Shown one piece after another: positions 40,554-50,075 of a DNA stretch of 64,000 bases (position 1 is the stretch's first letter; every line of letters starts with the position of its first letter). The DNA is from Micromonospora cathayae (GTDB taxonomy: Bacteria; Actinomycetota; Actinomycetes; Mycobacteriales; Micromonosporaceae): the NCBI RefSeq assembly GCF_028993575.1, contig NZ_CP118615.1, positions 4,493,001 through 4,557,000 of the forward strand, given 5' to 3'. Under the pieces are notes generated by a model. The model was not told the DNA's origin. It saw only the letters and a program-made list of their open reading frames with translations, and ran no database searches. A program made the translations under genes and the position numbers.

Positions 40554-41051
40554 TCACCCGTGCTGCGGGCCAGCCGGCGACCCGGCCCGGGGCAGCCGGG
40601 CGACCACCACCCCGAGCAGCCGTTCCGCCGGGAAGAATCCCCACCGCCGCGAGTCGCTGCTGCTCACCCCGTCACCGATCACCACCAGCGCGGCACGGGG
40701 GACGACCGAGCCCTCGCCGGCCCCCACGACCGGTGCGACGGACGGGGGGACCGGATCACCCGGTAGCGCCACGGCCCGCTTGACGTACCACGTCCGCCCG
40801 TCGAGCCGCCACCGCGGCGGCCGGAGGTGACTCCAGCCGACCCCGGGTTCCGGACGCTCGACCACCACCACGGAACCACGGCGTACCCGGCCTAGTGTCC
40901 GCCGCAGCACCAGGACCCGGTCCCCGTCCCGCAGGGTCGGCTCCATGCTGCGGCCCTCCACCGTGACCGCGACCAGCCGCCGCCGCAGCACGACCGCCGC
41001 ACCCAGGACCGCCAGACCGCTCGCGGCGACCACGACATCGATTCGACTCAC
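40554..41051 (-). CDS. S26-family signal peptidase-like protease
   Basis: A 165-residue S26 protease. GTG 41051 follows GGAGGAGCAGGA. One N-terminal membrane helix (IDVVVAASGLAVLGAAVVL) is followed by the catalytic Ser motif VEGRSMEPTLRDGD and the Lys motif WYVKRAVALPGD. GDGVSSSDSRRWGFFP is the family's third conserved box. It lies 55 bases after the SARP gene on the same strand. Because the exporter has no peptidase domain, this enzyme is a good candidate for trimming the peptide leader at the AAAGA-Cys junction. Confidence 0.87.
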   Translation of the reverse strand: MSRIDVVVAASGLAVLGAAVVLRRRLVAVTVEGRSMEPTLRDGDRVLVLRRTLGRVRRGSVVVVERPEPGVGWSHLRPPRWRLDGRTWYVKRAVALPGDPVPPSVAPVVGAGEGSVVPRAALVVIGDGVSSSDSRRWGFFPAERLLGVVVARLPRAGSPAGPQHG

Positions 41052-41106
41052 TCCTGCTCCTCCCGTCGGCGGCGAACGTACCGGCCTGCGGTACACCCGG
41101 AATACA

Positions 41107-44100
41107 TCACCGCCAGAGGTCCAGCGGGACCTGGTCGCCGACCGCCCGTGGACACTCGTCCCCGAGCAGTTCCACCGCCCGGGACTCGTACTCCGCGGCT
41201 GTCGCCGCCCGCCCGCGACGGCACCAGACGACGCCGAGCAGGCGGGCGGTCAACCCCTCCTCGCGGGGGTTGCCGCGCGCCCTGCTCATGGCCAGTGCCT
41301 GGGCGAGATCGGTGACCGCCAGGTCGAGCCGGTCGAGCCGGGTCCACGCGTACGCCCGCCAGACCAGTGCCTGCCACTCGTAGTGCCGCGCGCCGAACTC
41401 CACGCAGCGCGGCAGCGCGTCGGAGAGCATGGTGACCGCGTCGTCGTACGCTCCACGCCGGCACGCCAGCTTGCCGAGGCCGGTCATCGTGATCGCCTCA
41501 CCGAGCCGGTCACCCACCGCGCGGCGGATCTCCAGCGCCTCGGCGAACATCCCGCCCGCCTCGGCGTGCCGGCCGAGCAGGCACAGCACCTCGGCGGCCT
41601 CGTGCCGGGCGATCCCCTCCCCGGTGCGTGTCCCGTGCGTCTGATGAAGCTGGATGCTGTGCCGCAGGTTCTCCAGCGCCGCCGTCCGGTCACCGGCCTG
41701 CGCGCAGGTCATCCCGAGATGCGACAGCAGGGCGGCCAGCGCCCGCCGGTCGCCCAGCGCGCAGCGGATGGTGATGGCCCGGTCGAGGTGCGTCCTCGCC
41801 TCGGCGAGTCGACCACGGTGCCGGGCGACCCCGGCGAGACAGGTCAGCGCGGTCGCCTCGGCGCGCCGGTCGTCGAGGCGTACCGCGACGGTTCTGGCCA
41901 GCCCGGCCAACTCGTCGAGTTCGTCCCAGTAGTCGTGGGTGGCGAGGTACTGGTACAGCGCGGCGGTGAGCAGCGGTACCGACCGGGCCAGCTCCGGCTC
42001 CGCGTCGTACACCTGCCGGGCCACCTCGATCATGCCGGCGCGTTCCGCCTCCAGCCAGGCCAGCGCCTCCGCCGGCCCGGCCAGGCGGACACGGTCGTCG
42101 GCCTCGACGAACTGATCCGTGCCGTGCCGGTGCAGACCGGGACGGAGCATGGCCACCGCCCGGCGAGCGGTGCTCAGATAGCAGCACAGCACCCGGTGCA
42201 GGGCGCACCCGCTGTCGCGGTCGTCCGCGCCCAGCTCGCCCGCGTACAGCCGGACCAGGTCGTGCATCCGGTAGCGGCCGGGCCGGGTCTGCTCCAGCAG
42301 CCGCGCGTCGACGAGTTCGTCCAGGGCCCGCTCGGTGGCGGCCGTCGAACCGTCCAGCACCGCCGAGGCGACGGCCGTGCCGAAGTCCGGCAGCCGGACC
42401 CCGCCGAGCAGCCGGAACAGCTTCGCGCCGGTGGTCAACCGCAGGAAGCCGACCGCCAGCGACGAACGGACCGCCAGGTCGCCGTAGCACAACGCGTCGA
42501 GCCGGCCGCGCTGGTGGGACAGCTGCGCGGAGAGCGCCGACAGGGGGCGGTCGGGTTGGGACGCCAGCCGTGCGCCGACCACCCGGAGCGCCAGGGGGAG
42601 ATGGTCGCAGAGCGCGGCGATGCGGCCGAGTTCCTCGGGTTCGGCCCGGACCCGCTCGCTGCCGGCCAACTGTCCGAGCAGCGCGCAGGCCGCGTCCGGG
42701 CTGATCGGACGCAGCTCCAGGTGCACCGGCCCGTCCAGGGCCGCCAGCATGCGCCGGCTGGTGACCAGTACGAGGGTCTCCGCCGAAGCGGGCAGCAGCG
42801 GCCGTACCTGGGCCTCGTCGACGGCGTTGTCCAGTACGATGATCATCTTTCGGTCGGCGGTCAGGGACCGGAAGTGCGCCGCCGCCTCGTCGTCGCCGAC
42901 CGGTTGCTCGGACTCCGCGCCCAGCGTGCGCAGGAACCGGCGCAGCACCTCCGACGGATCCTCGGCGGTCAACCCCACGGTGGAGCCGTGCAGGTCGACG
43001 TAGATCTGCCCGTCGGGGTAGTACTGGCGGAGTTCGTGCGCCACGTGCACGGCGAGCGCGGACTTGCCGATGCCGCCCGGCCCGTGCACGGCCACGATCA
43101 CCGGCCTGGTGCCGCCCGCCGTACCGGCGTGTCCCGCCGGGGTGTGCGCCGCTGCCGTCCGGCCCGGTCCGTCGACTCCGGACGGGCCGGCGCCCGCCGC
43201 GGTCGCGGCGGCCCGGATCGTGGCCAGCTCCTGTTCCCGCCCCACCAACGTCGAGACGCTCAGCGGCAGCTCGCACGGCACCGGGCGGGGCCGGCGCGGG
43301 ACGTGGGTCAGGTCGACCGGTGGCGCGTCCACCGTCAGCAGCGCCGGGTCGTGCCGCAGGATCGCCGTGTGCAGCTTGGCCAGCTCCGGGCCCGGCTCGG
43401 CACCGAGCTGGTCCGCCAGGAGCTGCCGGGCCTCCTCGAAGACCTGCAGGGCCGGGCCGGTGCTGCCCACCCGGTACGACGCCAGCATGAGCTGACACCA
43501 CAGTCGCTCGCGCAGCGGATGGGCACCGGTCAGGCGGCGTAGCTCCGCCAGCGCCTCCCGGTGGTCGCCGAGGCGGAGCCGGGCGTCCATCCACTCCTCG
43601 ATCAGGTTCACCCGGTGCTCGTCCAGTCCGGACAGTCGGGCGCCGAGCCGGTCCGTCCGGCTCACGTCCTCGGCGGCCGCACCGCGCCACAGGCCCAGGG
43701 CCGCGGTGAGCCGGTTCAACGCCGTCGGCAGGTCGCCGTCCGCCTGCGCCCTGCGCGCCTGCTCGCCCAGCCGCTTGTAGGTGAGCAGGTCCACCTCCTC
43801 GTCGGCGGCGGTGAACAGGTACCCCGGTGGCCGCCACACCACCCGCTGGACGTCCCGATCGGCGACCGTCACCCGGAGCTGTGAGGCGTACGTGCGGATG
43901 TTCGCCACCGCCGAACGAGGCGGTTCGCCCTCCCACAGCAGCTCCACCAGTCGGTCCAACGGCACCAGATGGTTGGCGTCCAGCAGCAGGCTGACCAGGA
44001 GGGCGCGTTGCTTTCCCGGTCCGACGGGCAACTCCACACCGTCCCGTTCGACGGCCAGCGGGCCGAGCACCCGGAACGTCCAGGCGGCGGGTTCCGCTCG

Positions 44101-44139
44101 GTCGCGAGGGCAGGGCGGGAGTTGCGAGGGGCCTGACAT
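41107..44139 (-). CDS. AfsR/SARP-type regulator with NB-ARC and TPR domains
   Basis: About 1010 residues. N-terminal OmpR-like DNA-binding domain (FRVLGPLAVERDGVELPVG, PRSAVANIRTYASQLR), bacterial activator domain (DLLTYKRLGEQARRA to LHTAILRHDPALL), NB-ARC ATPase with GPGGIGKSALAVHVA and a KMIIVLDNAVDE Walker B, then tetratricopeptide repeats in the last 250 residues. ATG 44139 follows AGGGA; ATG 44181 is an alternative. SARPs bind directly repeated heptamers near -10. Such sites precede the thioredoxin/exporter operon and the peptide gene, so this is the likely cluster activator. Confidence 0.9.
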   Translation of the reverse strand: MSGPSQLPPCPRDRAEPAAWTFRVLGPLAVERDGVELPVGPGKQRALLVSLLLDANHLVPLDRLVELLWEGEPPRSAVANIRTYASQLRVTVADRDVQRVVWRPPGYLFTAADEEVDLLTYKRLGEQARRAQADGDLPTALNRLTAALGLWRGAAAEDVSRTDRLGARLSGLDEHRVNLIEEWMDARLRLGDHREALAELRRLTGAHPLRERLWCQLMLASYRVGSTGPALQVFEEARQLLADQLGAEPGPELAKLHTAILRHDPALLTVDAPPVDLTHVPRRPRPVPCELPLSVSTLVGREQELATIRAAATAAGAGPSGVDGPGRTAAAHTPAGHAGTAGGTRPVIVAVHGPGGIGKSALAVHVAHELRQYYPDGQIYVDLHGSTVGLTAEDPSEVLRRFLRTLGAESEQPVGDDEAAAHFRSLTADRKMIIVLDNAVDEAQVRPLLPASAETLVLVTSRRMLAALDGPVHLELRPISPDAACALLGQLAGSERVRAEPEELGRIAALCDHLPLALRVVGARLASQPDRPLSALSAQLSHQRGRLDALCYGDLAVRSSLAVGFLRLTTGAKLFRLLGGVRLPDFGTAVASAVLDGSTAATERALDELVDARLLEQTRPGRYRMHDLVRLYAGELGADDRDSGCALHRVLCCYLSTARRAVAMLRPGLHRHGTDQFVEADDRVRLAGPAEALAWLEAERAGMIEVARQVYDAEPELARSVPLLTAALYQYLATHDYWDELDELAGLARTVAVRLDDRRAEATALTCLAGVARHRGRLAEARTHLDRAITIRCALGDRRALAALLSHLGMTCAQAGDRTAALENLRHSIQLHQTHGTRTGEGIARHEAAEVLCLLGRHAEAGGMFAEALEIRRAVGDRLGEAITMTGLGKLACRRGAYDDAVTMLSDALPRCVEFGARHYEWQALVWRAYAWTRLDRLDLAVTDLAQALAMSRARGNPREEGLTARLLGVVWCRRGRAATAAEYESRAVELLGDECPRAVGDQVPLDLWR

Positions 44140-44501
44140 GGGCGTGACTTTCCCTGGGTATCGGGATAATCCGGACGGCATGGGGTTGCACCTCCACGGT
44201 GAGGGGCAGCGGCGCGGGAACGGTGGATCGGGGCGTACGCGTCGCGCGGCACAGCGCGCCGCCCGGCTCAGGCCCGGTCGCGCGACGTCCGACTCAGCTC
44301 CGGTCGCGCGACGTGCGGCTCAGCCCGGTCGGCGTGGCCCGGGGGGCATTCCTGGTCGCGCGGCAGGTGGCACGTGACCCGGTCCCGGTCGCGCGGCGTG
44401 GGGCCGGCGGTAGCCGTACCGGACCCGTCGGCCCGGCGGCGCGGGTACGGTGCCGGTGTCCCGGGCGGTGCACCCGGTGCCGTCCGGGCCGGGCGGTGGA
44501 C
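44140..44501. repeat. Intergenic region with five GTCGCGCGRC repeats
   Basis: The 362 bases between mauE-like and SARP genes hold no gene. GTCGCGCG followed by (A/G)C occurs near 44241, 44277, 44303, 44355 and 44388. The copies at 44277 and 44303 extend to a 25-base near-identical direct repeat including CGACGTNCGRCTCAGC. Confidence 0.55.
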
Positions 44502-45059
44502 TCAGGACGAGGCCGACGAGGTCGGCTTCCACAGATCGGCGATCTCCGCGAGGTTGACGACCAGCAGCGCCAGGACGCCACCGGCCACGGCGCAGAGCGC
44601 GACAGCGGCGAGCGGCAGACCCGTGGGGCCGGGCGACGCCACCGACCCGACCAGCCCGAGGACGGCGAGGCCGAACAGGGCGAGATTCCGCACCACGTCG
44701 ATCCGGGTCGGTGGCCGCGAGGACACCCCGAAGCAGTGGCACGGCTCGACCGAGCCACGACGGATCATGGTGACGATCGCGCCCGTGAAGACCGCCATCA
44801 TCAGGGCGGCCAGCAGGAACGCGGCGACCATCAGTACGGGCACCACGACCGCCACCGCGATCGTGACCTCGGCCAGCACCACCGCCGACGCCACGGCCGG
44901 CACCCATCGGCGGGGCACGGGAAGCATCCGGGGCAGGGAGTCCCGGAAGTCGGCGAACGCGCCGACCTTCGCGGTCTTGCTCCCGGCGGCCATGGCGAAC
45001 GTCACGCACAACGCTCCCTGGCTGGCGACGGTCAACCAGGTCAACCAGTTCGTATTCAT
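44502..45059 (-). CDS. MauE/DoxX-type redox-associated membrane protein
   Basis: A 185-residue membrane protein with about four helices. It contains the MauE hallmarks GSKTAKVGAFADFRDSLP after helix 1 and the redox pair EPCHCFG (CxC) after helix 3. In methylamine dehydrogenase maturation MauE works with the thioredoxin-like MauD. The MauD-like partner here lies at 37668, in the other arm of the cluster. Upstream, a TGTATCT heptamer on the minus strand (45136-45130), about 72 bases before the start, recalls the SARP boxes of the cluster. Confidence 0.85.
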   Translation of the reverse strand: MNTNWLTWLTVASQGALCVTFAMAAGSKTAKVGAFADFRDSLPRMLPVPRRWVPAVASAVVLAEVTIAVAVVVPVLMVAAFLLAALMMAVFTGAIVTMIRRGSVEPCHCFGVSSRPPTRIDVVRNLALFGLAVLGLVGSVASPGPTGLPLAAVALCAVAGGVLALLVVNLAEIADLWKPTSSASS

Positions 45060-45197
45060 TCTGACGCGAACCCCCGTTCAGCGCGTTCAGCTCCACTCTG
45101 CACGGTGAGCAGGACGCGAGCCGGACCAAAGATACATGAGGATCACTTTGTTTGCAGCCGGCGGCGACGCCCGGACCAGGTCCGGGCACGGGGGCGG

Positions 45198-46733
45198 TCA
45201 GGCCGGTCGGAACGCGGCCCCGGTCGACTGGCCGGTCTCCGGGCGGGCCAGGCAGTGCACCAGCCAACCCCCGTCGGCGGGGAGTTCCACCGGCCAGGCG
45301 TCCCGTACCCAACCGCGGGTGTCGCCCGGCTCGGCACGGCGCGCCGCCAGATTCGACGTCGAGCAGGCCACCTTGATCACGTCGTGGGTGAGCAGTTCGT
45401 CCTGCGGCAGGTCGGTCGCGTCGTCGGGCAGCCGGACCGCGGCGAACGTCTCCCAGGAGTGCTCACCGGCGCAGTCCGCCTTCCGGGGCGGCATGGCGGT
45501 CCCGCTGATGCTGACCAGTCCACCCCAGCACAACGGTGTGGTCGGGCACAGTTCCGCCCCGCAGGCGGCGAACCCGGCCGGCACCGCCGGTCCGGCCGAC
45601 GGCGTGCCGCCCGGCCCACCTGGGCCGTCGTCGGCCGGTGATCCGGTGCCGTCGCCGCCGAACGCCTGCCAGGCCGCGAGCCCGCCGGCCAGGACCAGGG
45701 CGACCGTACCGGCCAGCACCGCCCACCGCCGCCGCGTCGACCGTCCCCGGGCGGAGACCGCCGGACCGGGTGGCGGAGTGGAGACCGACGGACCCGGAGC
45801 CGGCGACACCGGTGGGGCCGGCGCCACGACCGGGGGTACCGGCGGCATTGGCGCGGCCGGGACGGGCGGGGCCGGGACCGGCGGGGCGGCGATCGGTGGG
45901 ACCGCCGGCGGGTGGGCGACCGCACCGGACGACCAGCGGGCGGCGTGGGCCAGCGCGGCGGCGGACGGCCAGCGGTCGGCCGGCTCGGTGGCCAGGGCCC
46001 GCTCGACGACCGTGCGTACCGGTTGGGGTACGTCGGCACCGAGGGCCCGGGGGACCGCCTGCACCCGTTGCAGCGCGACCGCGTACGGGTTGTCCCCGGT
46101 GAACGGGCGCTGCCCGGCCAGACACTCGTACGCGGCGAGACCGAGCGAGTAGACGTCGCTGAGCGCGGTGGCCGGCCGGCCGAGCACCTGCTCCGGTGAG
46201 AGGTAGGTGGGCGTGCCGAGGACCGCCCCGGACGCGGTGAGCAGGGAGGCGTCCTGCCGGCGGGAGATGCCGAAGTCGGTGATCAGCAGCGACCCGTTGG
46301 GCCGGACCAGCAGGTTGGCCGGTTTGATGTCGCGGTGCACGATGCCGCACTCGTGGACCGCCTGGAGCCCGTCCGCCGCCTGCGCCACCAGGTGCATGGT
46401 GTCGGCGGGGGAGAGCCGGCCGTGCCGGGCCAGGAGCTGGGACAGCGACTGCCCGTCGACGAACTCCATCACCAGGAAGGTCAGCCCGTCGCTGTGCCCG
46501 TAGTCGTGGATCGAGGCCACGGCGGGATGGTTCACGCTGGCCATGGCCTTCGCCTCGACCAGGAACCGGCGGGCGAAGTCCGGGTCGTCCGCCACGTCGG
46601 GCAGCATGGCCTTCACCGCGACCGTCCGGCCGAGCACCACGTCGACCGCCCGCCACACCTCGCCCATGCCACCGGCGCCGATCCGGGCGTCGAGCCGGTA
46701 CCGGTCACCGAGTCGCAGGCCAGGGAGCAGCAT
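45198..46733 (-). CDS. Membrane Ser/Thr protein kinase (PknB-like)
   Basis: A 511-residue kinase. Gly-rich loop IGAGGMGEVW, Lys in VAVKAML, catalytic HRDIKPANLLV, DFGISR and APE-equivalent YLSPEQ. After the kinase domain comes a long Pro/Ala/Val linker, one membrane helix (WAVLAGTVALVLAGGLAAW), and an extracellular region with about six cysteines and no PASTA repeats. ATG 46733 is chosen because the kinase fold starts shortly after it. Ligand and targets are unknown. It stands alone between the peptide cluster and the CopC-like gene. Confidence 0.92.
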   Translation of the reverse strand: MLLPGLRLGDRYRLDARIGAGGMGEVWRAVDVVLGRTVAVKAMLPDVADDPDFARRFLVEAKAMASVNHPAVASIHDYGHSDGLTFLVMEFVDGQSLSQLLARHGRLSPADTMHLVAQAADGLQAVHECGIVHRDIKPANLLVRPNGSLLITDFGISRRQDASLLTASGAVLGTPTYLSPEQVLGRPATALSDVYSLGLAAYECLAGQRPFTGDNPYAVALQRVQAVPRALGADVPQPVRTVVERALATEPADRWPSAAALAHAARWSSGAVAHPPAVPPIAAPPVPAPPVPAAPMPPVPPVVAPAPPVSPAPGPSVSTPPPGPAVSARGRSTRRRWAVLAGTVALVLAGGLAAWQAFGGDGTGSPADDGPGGPGGTPSAGPAVPAGFAACGAELCPTTPLCWGGLVSISGTAMPPRKADCAGEHSWETFAAVRLPDDATDLPQDELLTHDVIKVACSTSNLAARRAEPGDTRGWVRDAWPVELPADGGWLVHCLARPETGQSTGAAFRPA

Positions 46734-47008
46734 GACCTTCCACCGTCCGTACGTCGCATCGTGCTGACGGCGGGCCGACCGTCGCGACATCATGCCACAA
46801 CGGATCGCGGCGACCACCGGCCCTGCCACGGGCGGGCAGCGCGCTGTCCCGCGCCGGGCGAACAGCGTCGGACGTATCGGTCGGACCGGGTCGGATCGCC
46901 CGTCCGTGACGCCGGACGGGCTTGCGTTCGAACGAGTAGAACTTTTGTCATGGGTGTAAAAAGCTCGCGAACTCTTGACTGAAGCTGTGATCGCATGAGG
47001 ATGTCCTG
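46734..47008. promoter_or_regulatory. Divergent kinase/CopC promoter region
   Basis: 275 bases. The right part is AT-richer than average (46925-46990) and carries the perfect palindrome CGTTCGAACG at 46925-46934, a candidate operator. No other structure is clear. Confidence 0.35.
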
Positions 47009-48976
47009 ATGCGTCGTCACTTCCCGGCCCTGGTGCGTCTGACCTCGGCGGTGTTCGCGTTCGTCCTCGCCTCGGCGGTCGCTGTGCTGGCGTTGCCCGG
47101 CCCGGCGACCGCCCACGGCACCCTGGCCATGTCCACGCCCGCGTCGGGTGCCGCCGTGAGCGAGCCGTTGACGACGGTGCAGCTCTACTTCACCGAGCGG
47201 GTCGCCGCCAACGCGTACTTCGCCGTCACCGCACCCGGCGGGGGACGGGTCGACGACGGCTGGACGTACGGGTCGCCCAAGGCGCTGGACCGGCCGGTGC
47301 GGGAGTACCTGCTGGTCGACGGGAAGTTCGAGCCCCGCGAGTACACCACGGGCTTCCCGGCGGTGGTGACGCTCGCGCACCTGCCGGCGGTGGGTCAGTA
47401 CTCGGTGAGCTACCTCTCGGTCGCCTCGGACGGCGAGCCGGTGCGCGGCACCATGAGCTTCCGCTACACCGGTCGGGTCACGGCGGCGCCGGCGGGCTGG
47501 CGTCCGCCGACCAACCAGCCGGACCCGTCCCTGGTGGCCGCCGCCGAGCAGCACGGCCACGGCGGCGACACCTCGGGTACGCCGGCCGCCTCACCGGTGG
47601 CGTCGTCGCCCCCGGCGGCGGCACCGCCGGCAGCGACCGACGACGGTGGCGTCCCCGGCGCGTACTGGGCCGGCGGGATCGTCGTGGTGGCCCTGGCGGT
47701 GGTCGGTTTCCTGGCGTGGCGTCGTCGCCGGCCGGCCCCGGTCGGCCGGGGCCCGGGCCGGGCGCGCGGTGCGGTCCGGGCCGGCCGTGGCGCGGGTAGG
47801 GGTGTCCGTGCCACCGGCGGCGGAGCCGCTCGCGGACCAGGCGGGGGCCGTGGGCCGGGTGGGCGCGCTCGCGGGACGGAGAAGGCCACCGGTACCCGGA
47901 GCACCGACCCGAAGCCGGCGGCCGGCTCGACATCAGCGGTCGAAGCGAAGCCGGCGGCCGGCTCGAAGGCGGCGGTCGACCTGAAGCCGGCGGTCGGCTC
48001 GGAGGTGGCGGTCGGCTCGGAGGCGGCGGCACCGGTCCCCGGTCGGGTCAGCGACACCCGGCTGGCGTTGCTGGTCGGGGCGGTGGTGGTGGCCCTGCTG
48101 GCCGGGTTCGGCATCGGCCGGATCGGCGGCGGCGACGAGCGGACCGTGGCCGCCGCCCGGACCGCCGCCGGCACCGGTTCTCCCGGTACCGGTCAGGGGA
48201 TGTCGGCGGCGGACGGGCACCAGCACCCGGCCGGCGCCGGGGCACACACCCACCCTGGCGACAGCGCCGGCCAGAACCTGGTCACGGGGACGACGGTCAG
48301 CGCCGGTGGGTACACCCTGCAACCCGTCCAGCGCACCCAGCCGGCTGGCGGGACGGCGGACTACCGGTTCCGGATCGTGGGCACCGACGGCCGGGCCGCG
48401 ACCCGCTTCGCGGTCGTGCACGACCGGCCGCTGCACATGATCGTGGTGGGTCGTGATCTCGGCGGCTACCAGCATCTGCACCCGACGATGGCGGCCGACG
48501 GCACCTGGCAGGTCCCGTTGCGGCTGCCCCGGCCCGGCGGCTACCGCGTCTACGCCGACTTCTCGGTGACCACGGCCGACGGCAGCCAACTGCCGCTCGT
48601 GCTGGGCGTGGACCACCACGTGCCGGGCGCGAGCAGCGCGGCTCCGCTGCCGCCGGCCCAGCCGCAGGCCACCGCCGGCCCGTTCACGGTGTCGTTCGAG
48701 GGTGCGCCCGTGGTGGGGGTGTCCACCCCGATGGTGTTCCGGGTGGGCGGCCCGGGCGCGGTGCGGTTGGAACGCTACCTGGGCGCGTACGGGCATCTGG
48801 TGGTGGTGCGTGAGGGCGACCTGGGCTACGTGCACGTGCACCCGGAGCCGGAACTGGTCGACGGGGCGGTCAAGTTCTGGCTGACCGCGCCGAGCGCCGG
48901 CCGGTACCGGGCGTTCTTCGACTTCCAGGTGGACGGGAAGGTGCACACCGCCGAGTACACCCTCGAGCTGACCTGA
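47009..48976 (+). CDS. CopC-domain membrane protein with C-terminal His-rich domain
   Basis: A 655-residue protein. Signal peptide, then a CopC-like domain starting with AHGTLAMSTPASGAAVSEPL, whose mature N-terminal His would bind copper. A His-containing linker, membrane helix (AGGIVVVALAVVGFLAW), a very basic Arg/Gly segment, KPAAGS-type repeats and a second helix (LALLVGAVVVALLAGFGIG) follow. The outer C-terminal part is rich in His (DGHQHP, HTHPGD, YQHLHP, YVHVHPEPE). It probably handles extracytoplasmic copper. The order of domains is unusual. Confidence 0.78.
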   Translation: MRRHFPALVRLTSAVFAFVLASAVAVLALPGPATAHGTLAMSTPASGAAVSEPLTTVQLYFTERVAANAYFAVTAPGGGRVDDGWTYGSPKALDRPVREYLLVDGKFEPREYTTGFPAVVTLAHLPAVGQYSVSYLSVASDGEPVRGTMSFRYTGRVTAAPAGWRPPTNQPDPSLVAAAEQHGHGGDTSGTPAASPVASSPPAAAPPAATDDGGVPGAYWAGGIVVVALAVVGFLAWRRRRPAPVGRGPGRARGAVRAGRGAGRGVRATGGGAARGPGGGRGPGGRARGTEKATGTRSTDPKPAAGSTSAVEAKPAAGSKAAVDLKPAVGSEVAVGSEAAAPVPGRVSDTRLALLVGAVVVALLAGFGIGRIGGGDERTVAAARTAAGTGSPGTGQGMSAADGHQHPAGAGAHTHPGDSAGQNLVTGTTVSAGGYTLQPVQRTQPAGGTADYRFRIVGTDGRAATRFAVVHDRPLHMIVVGRDLGGYQHLHPTMAADGTWQVPLRLPRPGGYRVYADFSVTTADGSQLPLVLGVDHHVPGASSAAPLPPAQPQATAGPFTVSFEGAPVVGVSTPMVFRVGGPGAVRLERYLGAYGHLVVVREGDLGYVHVHPEPELVDGAVKFWLTAPSAGRYRAFFDFQVDGKVHTAEYTLELT

Positions 48977-48982
48977 CGGGTG

Positions 48983-49972
48983 TCAGGGCGGGCACGATCC
49001 CGTCTCCGTGGCGTCCGCTTCGCCGATCCCGGCGAGCAGCTCGGCGGTGGTGTGCGCCCTGACGTCGTCCGGGACGCCGTCGGCGAAGCGGCGGACGACG
49101 GCCCGGACGTGCTGCTCGGCGGGCCGGGCGAGGCCGTCGTAGACGGCGGCGAACACCTCCCGGGCCGGCTGACGGAGCCAGCCGGCGGGCAGGATCTCGG
49201 CCGGCAGCCGGGGGTCGAGGACGGGGAAGCGCCGGAAGGTGTCCATCACCTCGGTCCGTGTCCGCACCGCTTCCGCCCCGGTGACCTGCCCGGACGCCAC
49301 CCGTGGCAGGAGCGGACGCCACCGGTCGAGGAAGGACCCGTAGTGCCGGCCGATCGCGGCGACGTCCCAGGCGTCGAGCGGGTCCCGCCCGGCGACGGTG
49401 TCGAGGTCGGCCTGGTGGGCCCGGAACACGGTGACGGCGCCGGGGGTGATCCGGGTCAGTAGCGCGTGGACCGGCGGGGTCAGGTCGTGCGGCGAGATCC
49501 ACAACCCGTCGTACAGCGGCGCGTACCCCAGCCACCGCAGCTGCCCACGTAGGCTGCGGCGCTGCGTGCCGCGATCCTGCGGCAGCGAGAAGGCGACCAG
49601 GGTCCAGTACCCGTCCCACGGCTGCGTGGTGGCGGTGGCGGTGAGGATCCACCGGCCGCCGGCGGACAGGTTGGCGGCGGCCTCCCGGCTCAGCCGGTGG
49701 AAGCTGCGCCGACCTTCGCGGCTGCCGTCGAGGACGCCCCGGCGTACCAGTCGGCTGATCGCGGTGCGGGCGCCGGTGGGGCTGGCCCCGGACTCGGTGA
49801 GCAGCGCGACGAGCGCCGCGGAGGGAAGCCGGGCCCGGGTCCGCACGGTGTAGTCGGCGAGCAGCGTCACCGCGAGCCCCTGCGGGGAGTTCCCGGCCTG
49901 TCTGCGGGGCAGCCGAACCGCCTGGTCCGTGTCGTCCGGGAAGATCTCCTCGATGGCGAAAGGGCTGGTCAC
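48983..49972 (-). CDS. PaaX-family transcriptional regulator
   Basis: A 329-residue PaaX-type repressor: winged helix (NSPQGLAVTLLADYTV, LVALLTESGASPTGARTAISRLVRRGVL), central domain WDGYWTLVAFSLPQDRGTQRRSLRGQLRWLGY, and C-terminal domain FRRFPVLDPRLPAEILPAGW. GTG 49972 is chosen at the start of similarity. PaaX proteins respond to CoA thioesters of aromatic acids. It is divergent from a secreted CE1 esterase, which could release such acids. Confidence 0.88.
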   Translation of the reverse strand: MTSPFAIEEIFPDDTDQAVRLPRRQAGNSPQGLAVTLLADYTVRTRARLPSAALVALLTESGASPTGARTAISRLVRRGVLDGSREGRRSFHRLSREAAANLSAGGRWILTATATTQPWDGYWTLVAFSLPQDRGTQRRSLRGQLRWLGYAPLYDGLWISPHDLTPPVHALLTRITPGAVTVFRAHQADLDTVAGRDPLDAWDVAAIGRHYGSFLDRWRPLLPRVASGQVTGAEAVRTRTEVMDTFRRFPVLDPRLPAEILPAGWLRQPAREVFAAVYDGLARPAEQHVRAVVRRFADGVPDDVRAHTTAELLAGIGEADATETGSCPP

Positions 49973-50075
49973 GGTGCGCTCCGGGCGGCTCGGTTCGATG
50001 CGGTTCGGCGGGACTCGACGGTGGACGGGCCGGCCGGGTCGGGGCGCGCCGCGACCAGCAGGCGGCACCCAGACT

